Shown: positions 1 to 26,785, counted from the first letter of the stretch. The stretch is 64,000 nucleotides of DNA from Setophaga petechia (GCA_024362935.1 JANCRA010000003.1:35711291-35775290), one strand, 5' to 3'. Notes: a model not told the origin generated them from the letters alone. Program-made: numbers and translations.

Positions 1-3000
1 AAGGATGCTTGGAAACTTTTAATCAGCATCCAGCATCAAAAATAAATAAATAAAAGCACAACTGCTTTTATTTGTGTCAACTGCTGCAATAAGATCTGGC
101 TTGTTTGAGATTTCCCATGACTGCTGTACTAATGCTGGGAGAATAAAAGCTTAGATTCCCTTGATTAGAGAAGCTAAACACAAAGCAAGCCCAGTGCCAA
201 TCACACACATGAAAGGACAGCTTTTTGAAGGATGAAAAAAAAATCTAGGTAAGGTTACCACTATATTATAGCTGTCAAAAATCAGCACATACCTCAATTT
301 CAGAGCTTAAGCTCTATACCAGGAAGAACTTGGCCTTTTGATGAAGGCATGTTTTGCTCAGTTTCCTGTAAGCTATACAGCTCTGTTTTATATAAGTACA
401 AACACAACACACATATCCCCATACACACAGTTCTCAACACTGGACAACTTAAACCACAGACATTACTGCCAGCGTTGCTTGAATACAAATACTGACTTCT
501 CTGAGGATAAATCTGAAGGACTGGCAGTCATAAGGGTTTTTCCATATCTACTGGAAAAATTCCATTTAAGACATGACACTGCTTTCTTCCTCCACATCTT
601 AAAAATAACTGATCTTAGCTTGAGCTATATAAAAATACCTCATCCTTCATGGCTCAAATTCAACATGGCTGTATGATTATCTGATGAAATGGGAAAGGTG
701 AATATAAACTGCAAGTTGTGATAATAGTATGTGGTAGTCACACCACAATTAAACAAGACTGAAAATAAATTAACATGAAAAAATCACTGAAAGACATCAA
801 AAAGAGTTATTTATTTCTTCTTGGTAAACATCTGGAATAGCATTCTATTCTCTACAGTATGAAGCCAAACTTCTATCCATGATTCCCTACCAACATTAGC
901 ATCCTGGAATATGCACAGCCAGCTCCCACTTTAATTTCTAAAGAGCATTCAAAATTGTTCCTAATGAAAAAAAAAAAAAGAAGCCAAATCCCAGATACAA
1001 ATTACAGCATTTGAAAGCCAAGGGACACTACAGTATATTCCTAACACAGCCTACTATTTAGTCTGAAAAAAAAAAAAAAAGACACATAATTTTCCTACCT
1101 CCAGGCATCTAAGAAACTATTCAATATATCTGCATAATTTACAGACAAAGATTAAAGGAAAAGCTGGCTGAAGATTATCTGCCAGCAAATTGTTTCTATA
1201 GAAAATGTAAGACCTTTCTAGTTTAAAAGCCAGATGTTCCTACTGTATTGTAAGATACATTTAATACAGTCATTAAAACAGGATCTAGATTTCTAAATTC
1301 CAGTATCAATATTATGATTTGACCTTGTATAAGTTATTTACATATCTACCTACTCATCAGTAAAATGGATACAAGACCAAGGTGTATTTACTATTCTATT
1401 TAATATACTCACATGCAAACGACTACAGCAATGCAGTGTATTTATGCTATATAGATAAATGCTAAACTTGTAATACTTTCAACAATTAAAGGGGGCAAAC
1501 ACAGCAAGCAGCTTTGATAAGAAATGTGATGTGGTACAGACTAAACAGCAGCAAAGAGGAAGCACACACAGTAACAAAGAAAGAGTGCAACACCAGGAGA
1601 TCATGCTTAATCATCCATTTGTCTGCAGCTAACAGTTTCATATGCATGACAGAGTATTTTCAAATATTCTTTCTAGAAGTACATGCCTTTCCAATTTCTG
1701 GATCATCTGGCTTATCTGTAGTCTACTCAAGTTGTGTATAGCAATCTGCTAAGGGTATCCACGCAACATGATACAGACTCTTAAAGCACAGATTCTTAAA
1801 ATCTAATCTGAAAACCAAAATAAAATTGTCTTAGAATAGCATAATTTTCCTCTTACAGTTAAGTTTAACCTTTTACTGTTTAGAAGCTGCCAATGTAGAT
1901 ACAAAAGCAACCCAAATGTATCCTATAAAAATTATACATAGAAGTGCTGATTGGTCTCAAATTTCAGAGCTCTTTCTCAGAGATGCCACGAAGACAGTTT
2001 TCTTCATTCTGAAAAACAACAAGGCAGGATAGACAAGAAGAAAAAAAAAACTAGGATAAGGATAGTCTCTGCAACAACTGAAGGGAGAGGGGAGCAATGA
2101 AGGTCTCATATATAAATGCCAAGGATTCTACAACTCCCATGGTGATCCTGGCAGTAAGCCAGGAAAAAGTTTTTTTCTTTCCTTTGCTGTTTGCAGCAAC
2201 AAATCTTTCCTCTGGGGGAGGGGTGAGAGGGCTGGAACTAACTTCACTGCATCTGATAAGATGGCAAATTGTCCAGGCCTGACATTTATGGGGGACCCAG
2301 AGCTTCACTGAAGCACTCTGGGAGGATTAAAGCAGGGTTAGGCTCTGCAGTCGCACTCCTTAAAATGCTACAAATGGCAGACAGATGAAAGTTTTCCTAA
2401 ATTTGATAATGATGATTCTACAGAACCCAGAGACAGAAGCTGTCCCCTGTCAGGGAAAGAACTGCAGCTGTACATTTAATATTCTCATTAAAAGGACTTG
2501 TAAAAGCCTAAGTATGCTCAAAGAGCATCTAGTGTCCAGATATTGAAATGAATTTCTGTTTAATTGGTTAACAAGAACTAAATCCCATCTCTTTCATGTA
2601 AGCTGCACCACCCACAGGAAAACTCCACCACCCATTTGCTTTAACTCTATCCAAGACCATTTCACTGCAAGAATGGGATGTTTCACACGCTGGCAGTGAT
2701 TGCCTGGAGCCAGCAGAAAGGCTCATATAGCTGTCAGCAAGCTGATAAGAGTTGAAATTACTCTACAGAGCCCTCTTTAAAGAAGAGCCAAAGAAGCACA
2801 TTAAATGAAAGGGAGGAGGGTCAGAAAAGCCAGCCACTCATGTTGTTTTAATGTGGCACTAAAACAAGTCATTGATTTATGCTTGTGTCTTCAGCTCTGT
2901 TTGACCTGGAGTCTGAACTTCTCTTCAGCTCAGGGCTGAGGCACATAGGATGTGCCCAAGAAAAACCACAACAGGTATTCTAACTGTGGGAACAAACACT

Positions 3001-6000
3001 GCAAACTACACGTTTTCTATCCACAAATTTTACCCTGAATTTACATCCTGTTTTAGCCTTCAATTGTGCACTCGGGCTAAAAAACACAAGAGGTTGTGAT
3101 TATCTAAAACTTTAATTAGTTTTAGAAAAGCAAGAATGGTACATGGTCAACTATTTGAGAGGGTACCTTGTGGAGCTTCAGGAAAATGAATTACACATTC
3201 ACCCAAAGAAGGAAACTATACATCACTTCCAATAGTCTCCCACTGAAGTGTTTGGCAGCCAGCATAGTAAAGATGCATTTTAAAATCTGACAACGTTATT
3301 ACACAAGGCATTATAATACTAAGGTCTTTCATAAACATGAGTCCTGAAGCTGCCAGGTCTGACCAAATGGCCTTCTGTTCCCATATTCTCCCTCTGACAG
3401 CTTCACAGCAGGTACCTTAGGAACCCCCCTCCCACAGACACAACAGGCACCACTTCCTCAAAGTACTCTCCAGCTTCCAGAAGTCTGCAATGCAGGAACT
3501 TTTAAGCCAGAGGGTATATCTTTGCATTCATCTCTGACATATTTTCCTTCTCTGGATTTCTTCATTCTGCCTTTTATGTCAATAAAACCCCTTCACAAAC
3601 ACAAAATTATGAAGCAGTGATTCTCACAGACTGCCTCTTATTTCTGTGAGATCATCTCCTTTTTTTTTAGACCAGATTCCAAATAACAAAAGTACTGTGA
3701 GACATCAAATGAAATTGTATCCAACAATATAGTCACATCCAGTCACTTTTTCATTACCTTCTTATTTTTTAGTACTGTATTATATTCCTGCTTCATCATC
3801 ACAAATCATTCATTTTCAAGATGAAGAGTGTTACACTATTTCATCAGTCTCCTCTTGAAACTTTTCATCACATTTGTTCTATTACATAACTTTCAAGAAG
3901 GGAGAACCATAACTACAGACTGTATTCATGATGCAGACATACAACAGATATACATGGTGGCACAGTATTTTCCATCTTGTTCTCTCTTTTCTAAAAAGTC
4001 TTTGTATTTTTTTAACATAACTGACTATGGAATTTATACTTTCACATAACTATTTATTACAGCTCTCAAGAATTCTTTTCCAAGTGATTGGAGCTAGTTG
4101 AGAGGCCAAAACTGCCTATGAAAAGGCTGTTTTAAATTGCATATACACCCCTTTGTATACTGAATTTCATTTATCACTCCATCATTGGGCCATTTTGTAC
4201 CTGAATTTCTGTGGCCTAAGGTGGGCCAGTTCCAAATAAAACCTTTCGCAAAGCAGATATTCATAATGGATAAATGCAAGTGGTTTTCTATAACTGTTAC
4301 GTCAAGCTACAAAGTTTCTCTTAAAGGCCATGTTATTCCGGGCTACTTAACCCCTACACAGGTGCCCAGCTTCAGGGAATTTCTTATCTCCAACCTCTCC
4401 ACTTCTCTGTAAGTTTGGCTGAAATTGGGCACTAACAGAAATCAGAAGAGAAATCAGCATGCACATTTTATGCGATCATACACATTTCCCTAGAAAACCA
4501 GGATGAAAAGAATTCCCACACTTGAGAACACCAGCTCATCATCCTTGCGCCATCAGGGCATACAAAGTCATCCAGACTTCCAGAACAGATATGATTTCAG
4601 AAGTTTTATTTCTGGGAGATGGGGAGTGTTACAAACTCAAAAAGGAACAGGCACACAAAGCCACTCTTTGAAAATAAACTCCTTACCTAAAATCTCTTCA
4701 GGGAGAAAGAATACCTAAATAAACAAAAGAATGAGTCCTCTATTCCCACTACATAGTACTTCTGTATTCTGATTCTATGCCTTAATGAGTCTATCCACGC
4801 TAAAAAAGTTCTAAGTATGTTGGTATTAAGTGAAGATAAATACTTACAAATGCCTGTATATTCATATAGACAGATTCACCTCACAGAAAGAGGGTGAAAA
4901 AAGCAGAGTGGCTGAGATATAAGCTGAGGAAAACTTTCACACTAGTTAAAAACATTTATATATCAACTACAGTGTTGAAAAATGTTTCTAGAGACTAACA
5001 GGGTTCCAGAGCAAAACTTTCAAAACAAAAAAAAAGTACAAACCCAAAACCTGTTGCAAGGGAAACTATAAATGGCATGAGACAAGGTGATACCAGCAAA
5101 ATTTTGTTTAGCTTTTTTTCTTTTATCTATTTCACTCTGCAGGAGCAAGACAAAAATTCAAATTTTACTCTCTATCATACAGGCCCATAACATCTACTTC
5201 TTCCCCTCCACTTCTAGAACTTTGCTACTACCTGGATGCTGGTTAGAGGTGCAGATAAAATGAAAGCATAGGATGCAGCATCAAGTCTGTGCAGCTAAGC
5301 TGCTTATCAACTTGCCTCTGGTTACTTCTGACAGTGTTTCAGATTCCATATGGAACTATTTGTGAGAGGGGGACGGATCAAGGAAGCTTCAAAGAAAATG
5401 AGAATGACAACATTACTGTAGAAAACAGACAAGACAGCAATCCCAGAGATACATAAGTTTTATCCAGACTGCTATTAATTTTAGCAACTCAATCAGCAGA
5501 GGCTGGTTTTGATAGTCAAAATGTTGCAGCTTATAAGAACTATTATTATTATTATATTTATTATATATTATTATATGCGAGAATCTGGTTTTCAGGGAAA
5601 TAGGCAGTACCTGCAGTATTGAAAATATGTATCAATTTTTTACAACTGTGTAGACCATGTACAAGCACAGAAACTACTCCCTTTTGTGAGGACAGACAGG
5701 AAACTAGAGTGGCAATAGTTGACAGCAAACTGCAAGTTTGAACAATAAAAGCATAATTTAATATAGCTGGTCTCCAGAGATCTCAGTGCAATCAGGATGA
5801 TGTAGGACAGTAGAATTAATTTTGATTTCCTACACTCAAGCTCTGCTCAAACCAATGAATCTCTTTTCCAGTTTATACCATGTACTGTCTGTTAAAAAGC
5901 TGAGCAAAATAAAACTGTGTTGTAGTAAATCACAGCTGAGGTCATACCAGCCACCGAACCTAGCAGATGATGTCTCCAAAACTGAAACTCCTGTATTTCA

Positions 6001-8541
6001 TCCTCTTCATGACAGTATTATGTGATTTCCATGACAAGTGTGCAAACTGGAAGAACACACTTTCAAATATGAGTTCTTATATATAACTTAAATGTAATGA
6101 TTTCTCTCTAAAAGACTTCTTTCCTCTCTTACCCAGCTGATGTATAGCTAGAAGTATCTCCAGAAACAAAGAAAAAAAAAATCATGGAGAAAATTTTACT
6201 CATTAAGCAGACAACCTGCAAAAAATTATATACAGGTATATGTAGGCGTGTGCTTATATGTTTATGTCTACATTTTAAGCTGGATGCATGACGTTCAGAG
6301 AATCTCCTGTTATAAAACACTGCAAAAAAGTACAAAGTAGTAATCAACAAAGAAAACTGGCCAGCTAACATTTACCATAATACTTGTTTTAATTTTGATG
6401 TTTTCCAAATAAGGAAAAGAATTATATCATAAGACAACAACTGAAACCAATGCAGTCAGACAGCAGGCTCCAATCCCACAAAGGTCATCAGACCCAAAAA
6501 GTCTGACACAATAAATGCATGTTTCAGCAAGGAGAAACTCAGAGCAAGGATTTGTTCTATTTGCCTAGAAAAATATGATCTCAACCATACATGTCAGGTT
6601 ACTGGCAGTCCACACAGTTTCAGGCATTTAGTACTTTTCACCGTTCTAGATGGCTAGAACACAGAACACCGATCAGCAAGGGAACTTCAGAGACACACAG
6701 GGATTTTGCCTTGTAAATAAAGCTGACAGGACATGAAATGTATGGATAACATGTTCAAGTGTCCTCAATAAACAAACAGATAAATTTACAAAGATGAAGA
6801 CCTTGTGATTTCATTCTGTTACTTTCACTATCAAAACACACTGAAAAAAAGCAACAAGATGTGAGAAGAAGCTTTAGAAAAACACATCATACCTTCAGTC
6901 AACAGAACCACATTTTCCAATGATGTTCAGTGATGTTTTAACCCAGTGACAATGACTATTGCAAACCATGTATAATCCAACAAAATTCACTCTGAATAGA
7001 AACTATATCTGTATTGAGAGCACTAAAATATCATTTATTTTAGGTTAATTGTATAGAGCTACAGGTAATATAGATAATGTATATATAATCCAAATTAAGG
7101 GGGTTATTGTTGGTTTGTTTCGTTGTGAATGTTTACGGGGTTTGCTCCTTTGTCTTTATTTTGTTGGCTTTTTTTTTCTTTTACAAATGAGTTGCCTGAT
7201 TTCATACTTTAGTGTTTAAGGCGTCCATAATGTCATGTGCATTGTCCATAGCTGGAGAACACTATCCTGAAATATTATTTTGCATTATCAGTGAAATAGT
7301 CAACAAGAAAATTATTGCACACTTTGACAGACTATTAATATCAGTTTTAAAGCTTTATTAGGCAAAACTCCTTAGTGTTGACATCTCTAAATCAAAAATC
7401 ACATTTCTAGGAGTTGTAATACCAAGGTTACTTTCTCACCTCCTGGTTTTGGTGGCACATTGGTGCTGCCAGCAGGCCTCATCAAAATTCATTTGTGTGA
7501 AGGCACTAAAGAGAAAGGAGACCCCTGATGGCTGTTGTGGTATTTGCAGACTCAGAACAGAATGAAGTGAAGATGGCAACACAATTAAGGTATGAATGAT
7601 ATTTGCATCTAAATTTGAGAATCTATTTTATCCCCATATATCACTATTAATATACACTGTGCTGATTTTAGCACTGCCTAAGTAGAAATAACTAGAGTGC
7701 TGTAGGCTACATTCTGAAAAAATGTCTTGGGTCACTTTTTACAAGGACCATGCAAAGGACCACTTTGTCACTAAGATTGTGTAAGAGAATTTCAGACACA
7801 TGACTTCACAATTCTTGCAGAAATTTGACTACAGAAATTCCATGCATCTTGAAAAGTCACTTGAAATCAGATGGTTAACTTTGTCCTTAAATACCTAGCT
7901 CTTACTTCCTCTGTGATTTTCCTGATGAGGAACTGAGGCAATGATAAGAGTACTATCTTGCCTGGTGACAATATATGCTCAGGTACAATAAGATGTCAAG
8001 GATGAAATATCCTAGATACAAGTAAGTGTACATTACATGTTAATATCTTCTTTGCTGACCTGACAGTTCAGGGTCTCAGCTCTTGCAGTCATCAAATAAG
8101 AAAAATCTCCCTCTCTCAGAGAAATTGTCAATGTAGATAAAATATTTAAAATATTTTGGACTTAATGCTCCCCTCACATTTTAAGTGACTAAAATTTTTC
8201 TACAAACCAAAGGTTCCTTTGAAATAAACACAGACTCTTGAACTTCTTTACTACAATTTAAATACCATGTAGAAACACAAACATACACCGTGATTTCATC
8301 AGAAATATGTTAATAGAGGTCAGTAGGCAGTACACTCAGGGAGAGCTTCCATCCCACTGAAAAGTCATGGCAAATGCAGATGTTTAGCATAAAGAAATAA
8401 CAGGGTCAAATAATACAAATACTAACATGACAGTACAGCGGATATTTCTGTATTCCAAAGCTTTCAGAGCAAGGCAGGTGTATGAACCTACACCCAACAG
8501 TAAAGCAAGGACAACAATTTGATCGTGGTACATTGCTTTAC
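1..8541 (-). other. EXT2 intron (part), no exon recognised
   Basis: AT-rich intronic sequence downstream of the last EXT2 exon in the window. I looked for the next expected EXT2 exon (human ARWFWEAYFQSI) and the GT64-domain exons and did not find them. It contains the ATT microsatellite at 5540 and a T/G-rich patch near 7100-7180. All open frames here are short and unconvincing. Confidence 0.7.
5540..5577. repeat. AT-rich (ATT)n-type microsatellite
   Basis: Short imperfect ATT/TATT repeat inside the EXT2 intron, left of the last coding exon present in the window. Confidence 0.8.
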
Positions 8542-21650
<13,109 letters not shown>

Positions 21651-21674
21651 AATGGCATCAATTATCTCTTGTCA

Positions 21675-23149
21675 CTACAAAACAGAGAGAGAGGTTTTAG
21701 GAGGAACTCTACAAAACAGACACAGTTATCACGATGCAGAGAAACATGCAGTTACTCCTTTCAGGAAAGGGTCTTTGCCTCAGCAGATTGAAGTAGGCTT
21801 TCTTCAGATGCTCATGAGTCCCACTGGAACACAGGATGCCAACCAGGCCTGCCACTTGGCAGGCAACAACTGAGGCTGATCTGCTGGGCCTGGCTGGAAT
21901 GAAATGATGTGGGCCAATCAACAACCACTAGCCAGAAAAAAGCACAGCTTGGGCAGAGAGAGGGAGAGGGAATCTCAGACACCGCAGAAGTGGTGAGGCC
22001 TCGTAAGTCTCACTACACCCACAACAAAGCATAGTCAGAGGGAGTGCTAATAAAAAACCAAAATGCTTATCTACAGGAGAAACAACCTGGATACCTACAA
22101 AGGGCTTATAATGGGGCATCACACACAACTTAGGACCATGATACTGCTTCTAAGGTAAAGGTGCTTCTAAACAGAATTTCACAGGAGTCCCACCATATCT
22201 GATTAAAATGATGGCAAACTACTTCTGACAAGAAAAACGAATTAATTTGTCATCTTTGTAAATGTGCCTTGTGGGGCACAAAAGTGTTCTATGAGCTGCC
22301 ATTGCAGCCACATTGAGAAAAGCATTTAAACAGTTCACTACAGCCTGAACTACAGCTGAAATGAAAAACATGATGGAATATAAAGTATCACAAACTACTT
22401 TTATCTCTGATATTTCTTACAAGCTTCTGTACAAAGAATTGTGGTTCCTGCAAAAGACAATTTACATTTACTACAGACTGAAAAATCAGCAAGCAACAAC
22501 TTGCTTAGGTTTTCAGCTAAAACTTTCAATAATAAGTAAATTCAACCTGAATTCTCCATAATGAGAACTCTGTAAGAGTAGTAAGCATGTTTTCCAGAAA
22601 AAGAATGTGAACACTATAATTATGTGTTTTTCTTTTGGAAAAATGGGATGTTTTCTTGCTCTGTGAGCTAGAAAGAAAGCCTGACATGTCAACTATCCAG
22701 TAGACATCAAATATGAATACAATAAGTATAAATGAACAAAAGAAGCATTAATTTCATTATTAATCAAATGATGCAACAAATTGCATTATGTTTATTTTGT
22801 GTTCTTAACAAAAGACTTTTAGGATGGGGTGGCAAATGCATGACTTGACTGTACTTACACACAGTAGCACTAAAATAATCTCAGATGCTAATAAACATTC
22901 CGCTTTTAACGGTTCTTCTCATCACTTTATGTCCACAATCTCATTCTGGAGGAAGCCTCTAAAATCTCCTGTACAAGGCAATACACGTGTCCTGCTGTTA
23001 TCAGGACAGAAACCAGAATGCTACATTACAGTCAGCTTTACAACTAAAAACTTCCCATATGCTTCCGACTGTTAACCACGTCCTTTATTCCTCCTTTCTG
23101 ACACAGCACCAGAACCAGCTACGTGATGACACTATCCAGCGAGCCTTTC
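21675..23149 (-). other. EXT2 first intron, mostly unremarkable
   Basis: Intron between the candidate non-coding exon 1 and the first coding exon. It rises in G+C from about 22900 towards the CpG island. No coding frame or repeat recognised. Confidence 0.6.
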
Positions 23150-23755
23150 AGTCATTCGGCAAACCTGAACACCCGGGGCCCGGCTGGAAGAGCCCTCAAT
23201 GGAAGGCACCTCTCCATCCACGGAAACCTTCCCTCTAACACAGCACACAATCCACCTGGGCAACTGCAAGCACGGCACAAGCCGTACGCGCTTGAAGTGC
23301 GGGAAGTAACGGGAGCAAGAAGCGGTACACAGAGAGGTGGCAACAGCGTGATGGGCCGCAAGGGCCGAGGCACGGGCCGGGACGGAACGGGCCGGGCTGC
23401 CTTCCGAAAGGCGCGGGGGGCGGGCTTAAGCCAGCACGGAACCCGGCCGGCAGCAGCCGGGCAGCCACCTCGCTGCGGCTCCCGCAGCCCCTGCTCTCCC
23501 GCCCACCCGCCGGAACCGCACAGGCCGCCCCCGCCGCCCGCACTCACCGCCTCCCGCACTCACCGCAGCCCGCAGTCGCCGGGGCCGCCCGGCCGCGCCC
23601 CGCCCGCTCCGCGCGGGGCCCGCCCGCACCGCCGCCCCCGGCCCGGCCCCGCCCCGCCGGTGCGCACGCGCGGCCCCGCCGGCCCAGCGCCCCCTCGCGG
23701 CCGGAGGGCGGGCGTGCAGCGAGACTCGGCCCGCGGGGTCTCCCTACAGAGGGGA
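23150..23755 (-). promoter_or_regulatory. EXT2: CpG-island promoter of EXT2
   Basis: A sharp rise in G+C and CpG starts near 23150 and peaks at 23390-23720. It has many GC boxes (CCCCGCCC type, about 23625-23660), no TATA box that I can see, and an exact NRF1-type site, TGCGCACGCGC, at 23661-23671. It lies upstream of the EXT2 first coding exon. The transcription start cannot be placed exactly; it should be to the right of the candidate exon-1 donors at 23548 and 23564. The (GGGAT)n array abuts its upstream side. Confidence 0.8.
23548..23640 (-). other. EXT2: Candidate non-coding exon 1 of EXT2 (5' end uncertain)
   Basis: On the minus strand, two copies of GCGGTGAGTGCGGG lie 16 nt apart, giving strong donors after 23564 and after 23548. 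Either would splice to the acceptor before 21674, giving a 5' UTR intron of about 1.9 kb. Human EXT2 also has a non-coding first exon. The right-hand boundary given here is only nominal. Confidence 0.5.
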
Positions 23756-23914
23756 GGGATGGGATGGGATGGGATGGGATGGGATGGGATGGGATGGGAT
23801 GGGATGGGATGGGATGGGATGGGATGGGATGGGATGGGATGGGATGGGATGGGATGGGATGGGATGGGATGGGATGGGATGGGATGGGATGGGATGGGAT
23901 GGGATGGGATGGGA
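23756..23914. repeat. (GGGAT)31 pentanucleotide microsatellite
   Basis: Thirty-one uninterrupted copies of GGGAT fill 23756-23910, followed by GGGA. The array directly abuts the CpG-rich EXT2 promoter on its upstream side. Because 5 is not a multiple of 3, all frames through it stay open and give spurious repetitive proteins. The plus strand satisfies the G3-N2-G3 quadruplex pattern throughout. Confidence 0.97.
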
Positions 23915-24293
23915 GCTTCTCCCGGCGGAGCGGCACGGGGAGCACTTCAGCCATCATCTGCGTGTGAAACACTTGTACCCATGAACTGCCGGCAGCCTGC
24001 TTTCCAACACATCTGCATTGTCCAGTCCTGTGTGCCTTTCCAAAACTGTACTGAGCTTTCTCATTGACCGAGGACCTTTGGGTCATGTGTCACTTTCTGC
24101 TGGATCACACTACTTCAGTAAGGTGACATCCTAAATCTACACCTTCGCCAAACCCTTCATAAAAGTCACTGGAAATTTCTTCTAATAGAAGATAGAGAAG
24201 GAAAATTTGTTGCACAAAACTCCAGCTGTGTGGGAATCAGAGACATTGGTTTCATTCCCAAAAATGGGAGTTGACTTGGTCTGTAGGCCAAAT

Positions 24294-24456
24294 AAAACCC
24301 AAAACAAAACAAAACAAAAGAAACCAAAAAATTTAAAAGAAAAGAAAAAAAAGCCAACCAACCAACCAACAAAACACAACAACCCCACACACACACACAA
24401 AAAAGGCAAAAAAGAAAACAACAACAAAAACCAACCAAACAAAAACCACTCAAGTA
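24294..24456. repeat. A/C-rich, nearly T-free low-complexity tract
   Basis: The plus strand is built from CAAAA, CCAA and CA short units with very few T and few G residues for about 160 nt. It sits immediately beside the 3' end of the minus-strand CR1, so it may have grown from the CR1 tail or target. Confidence 0.8.
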
Positions 24457-24461
24457 GGTAA

Positions 24462-24830
24462 GATCATAGAATGGTTTGTGTTGGAAGAGGCCGTCAAAAA
24501 GATCATCTATTTCCAGCCTCTCTTTTGTAGGCAGGCACTCATTCCAGCTGACCAGCTTGCTCAAAGCCCCTCCAACCTGGCCTTGAACTCTTCCAAGGAT
24601 GGTGCATTCCCAGCTTCTCTGGGCCACCTGTGCCTCACGACCCTCACAGTGTAGAATTTCTTCCTCATCTGATCTAAAGCCTCTCTCAGTTTGAAGCCAT
24701 TCCCCCTTACTCTATCACTACATGCCTTTGTAACAAGTCCCTCTCCAGCTTTCTTGTAGGCTCCCTTCAAGCTGCTCTGAGGTCCCCACAGAGTGTTCTC
24801 TTCTCCAGCTGAACAATCCCCAAGTGCTGC
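24462..24830 (-). mobile_element. CR1 LINE, 3'-end fragment
   Basis: The minus strand ends with the CR1 3' signature (AACCATTCTATGATCT). Read on the plus strand it has the familiar CR1 antisense phrases CCAACCTGGCCTTGAACTCT, GAATTTCTTCCTCATCTGAT, GAAGCCATTCCCCCTTACTC, TATCACTACATGCC and CTCTCCAGCTTTCTTGTAGG. It is 5'-truncated, as most CR1 copies are. This is strong evidence for a bird or other sauropsid. Confidence 0.9.
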
Positions 24831-26427
24831 AGCTGAACCATGCACAGGGCAATGGTGCAATGGAGACATTCATGTTTCCGGGAAAGAAAACAGAAAGCAG
24901 CAGCATGGTGTCCCTCCCTGCGACACCATGTCCTTCATCCTTCTCTGCTCTCTGGGCTCAAACAGCAGACCCACGCTGACTTTGTATCTCTCACCTGTAA
25001 ACAACTTTCAGCTGTTAGGACTGGAACTGTTTCAACTGCTACAGTTTAACCATTAAGTTTTCAACTATTATGTCCAGCCACGAAAAGTTCTCCTGCTGCA
25101 GCCCCTTCAGCCCCCTGATCGCTGAGCCGGGAGCATTTCCAGTCTTTCTGCCTCCTGGGAAAAAATGCAGAGCAGCTCTGCTTCTATCTTGTAATCCTTG
25201 GTGCTTTAAAAGACTTTTACCATGTGTATCTCATGTCAGTTTCAGCTTTTGTATTTTTCCCCTTTTCAATTGTTCTTGTAGTCATTTTTATAGATTTGTA
25301 TCTTATGTACAATGATGATGTGATGGTGTGCTATCCCATAATGTGTGTTTGTGAAAGGATGGGGGTTTGCACCTATCCCTGCTCTAAGCCTCTAAACTGA
25401 ATCTCTCTATCACACACACAGTACAGTGTCCTTAAACAGCCTTGACTGGCAGCAACAGATTAGTTCTCTTTCACTTCACCTGCCCTTGGGAAAACTGCTT
25501 TCTGCAAAGCCATCCACATGCATGCACAGACAGCTCGGTGCTCCCTCAAAAAAGGCAGAACACTGTCACTGCAGTGCTTTCTCCTCCTCCTTTCAACTTC
25601 TCCTTACACACGTGGCATTGCAGGTGATGTAGCATTCTCCTCAGACTCACTGCTACCTTCTTCATTTTATGAATGTGACATTCAAACCAACAACAGACAG
25701 CACTCAAAGATCTCAAAGCAACTTGCTGAGATGAGGTACTGGCTTTTTCCTCTGGTACTGGCTTATTCCTTCCCCTCAAGTGCAAGTTACCGGGGTTTGT
25801 CACAGCACTTAATGTTTCTGGGCGTAACCCATCAGTTTCCAATTGCCGCAAGCAGCCCCATTCATAAATCAGAGGCAGGAACCTTCCTTCGGGAGGATGG
25901 TTCCGCGTCTGGTTTTTGTGAATTGGAAGGCGCCCCATTCACGCGTTGGGGCTGCTCGGATGAGCGCTGGATCTCTGCAGTTATGGGATTCAGCAGCATG
26001 AGCAGTGCCTGGATGCGCCTGAGCCAAGGAGAGGGGATCCCAGCCCTGTCGCGTGACAGGGACACTGGCTGGGCCACGTGCAGCGGCGGGGAGGAGGGAG
26101 GGGGTCACCGAACCAGCCTGCGCCAGCCCACGCACTGCCCGCAGGCGCCTCCTCCGCCTCCCTGCTCCGCCAGGGAGAAGAAAGTGCATCGAATCAATTG
26201 CGGCTGAAATATTCACGGAGACTTGATGATCCTTTTATCCCTGTAGGAAAATTTGAAAATCGATGCAATTTTATTAAAAGCTGTATTAAACACATTCAAG
26301 AGGCATCAGCTATGTAGCAAGAAAAATGGAGGATGTAGTCTGTCTTGATAGAGATTTCCCTGAAACCACACCAGGCAGCCTGTTTATATTCTAGTGATGT
26401 AGCTAAGCCAGACAAGTCTGCGGCACA

Positions 26428-26437
26428 ACATCTATTT
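26428..26437. promoter_or_regulatory. MEF2-like site (CTATTTTTAG)
   Basis: Exact match to the MEF2 consensus YTA(A/T)4TAR. It lies in a 26200-26560 block with an unusually ordered mix of TATTCA, ATTCATCA and AT-rich palindromic words. Two further MEF2-like sites are 1.2 kb to the right. Function is inferred from the motif only. Confidence 0.35.
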
Positions 26438-26785
26438 TTAGACTCCAGGTTGCCATTTATAGCTTGTGAAAATATTCATCAGCATGTGGATAACCAGCTA
26501 TCAATTTTTATAAATGCACAGGAGAAATCAGCTATTTCACTTCTCTTTGCTTTGCCCTTTTATGTCCTGCCTTATGTGGTTCTTTGAGATCATTTGGAAT
26601 TTAAGGGCTTTACTGTGTCACCATACATTTGCCTGCTGTCGCATACAGCATCCTGCATTTTCTGCTGGGTTGATCAGTGTACAGAAGAGAACCTTTTGCT
26701 AGCTACTGTGTCTCCACGTGTAAAGAAGCTGCATGAGAGATTATGGTGCACCTTGTGCAGTGATGGAAGCAGCACATTCTGCCTC

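Noticed and set aside
1..8541. Remaining EXT2 exons
   Set aside because: Searched for the WFWEAYF-type exon and GT64-domain exons by eye in the minus-strand frames and found none; they should lie left of the window.
23123..24067. 314-codon open frame on the plus strand across the EXT2 CpG island
   Set aside because: It is an artefact of high G+C and of the 5-nt repeat, which keeps every frame open and gives a repeated MGWDG pattern. No homology or splice context.
23544..24086. 180-codon minus-strand frame with repeated SHPIP units
   Set aside because: Simply the other strand of the (GGGAT)n array plus CpG-rich sequence.
25518..26207. 229-codon plus-strand frame in the intergenic region
   Set aside because: No homology, no splice logic, and minus-strand frames overlap it; a moderately GC-rich region with few stops explains it.
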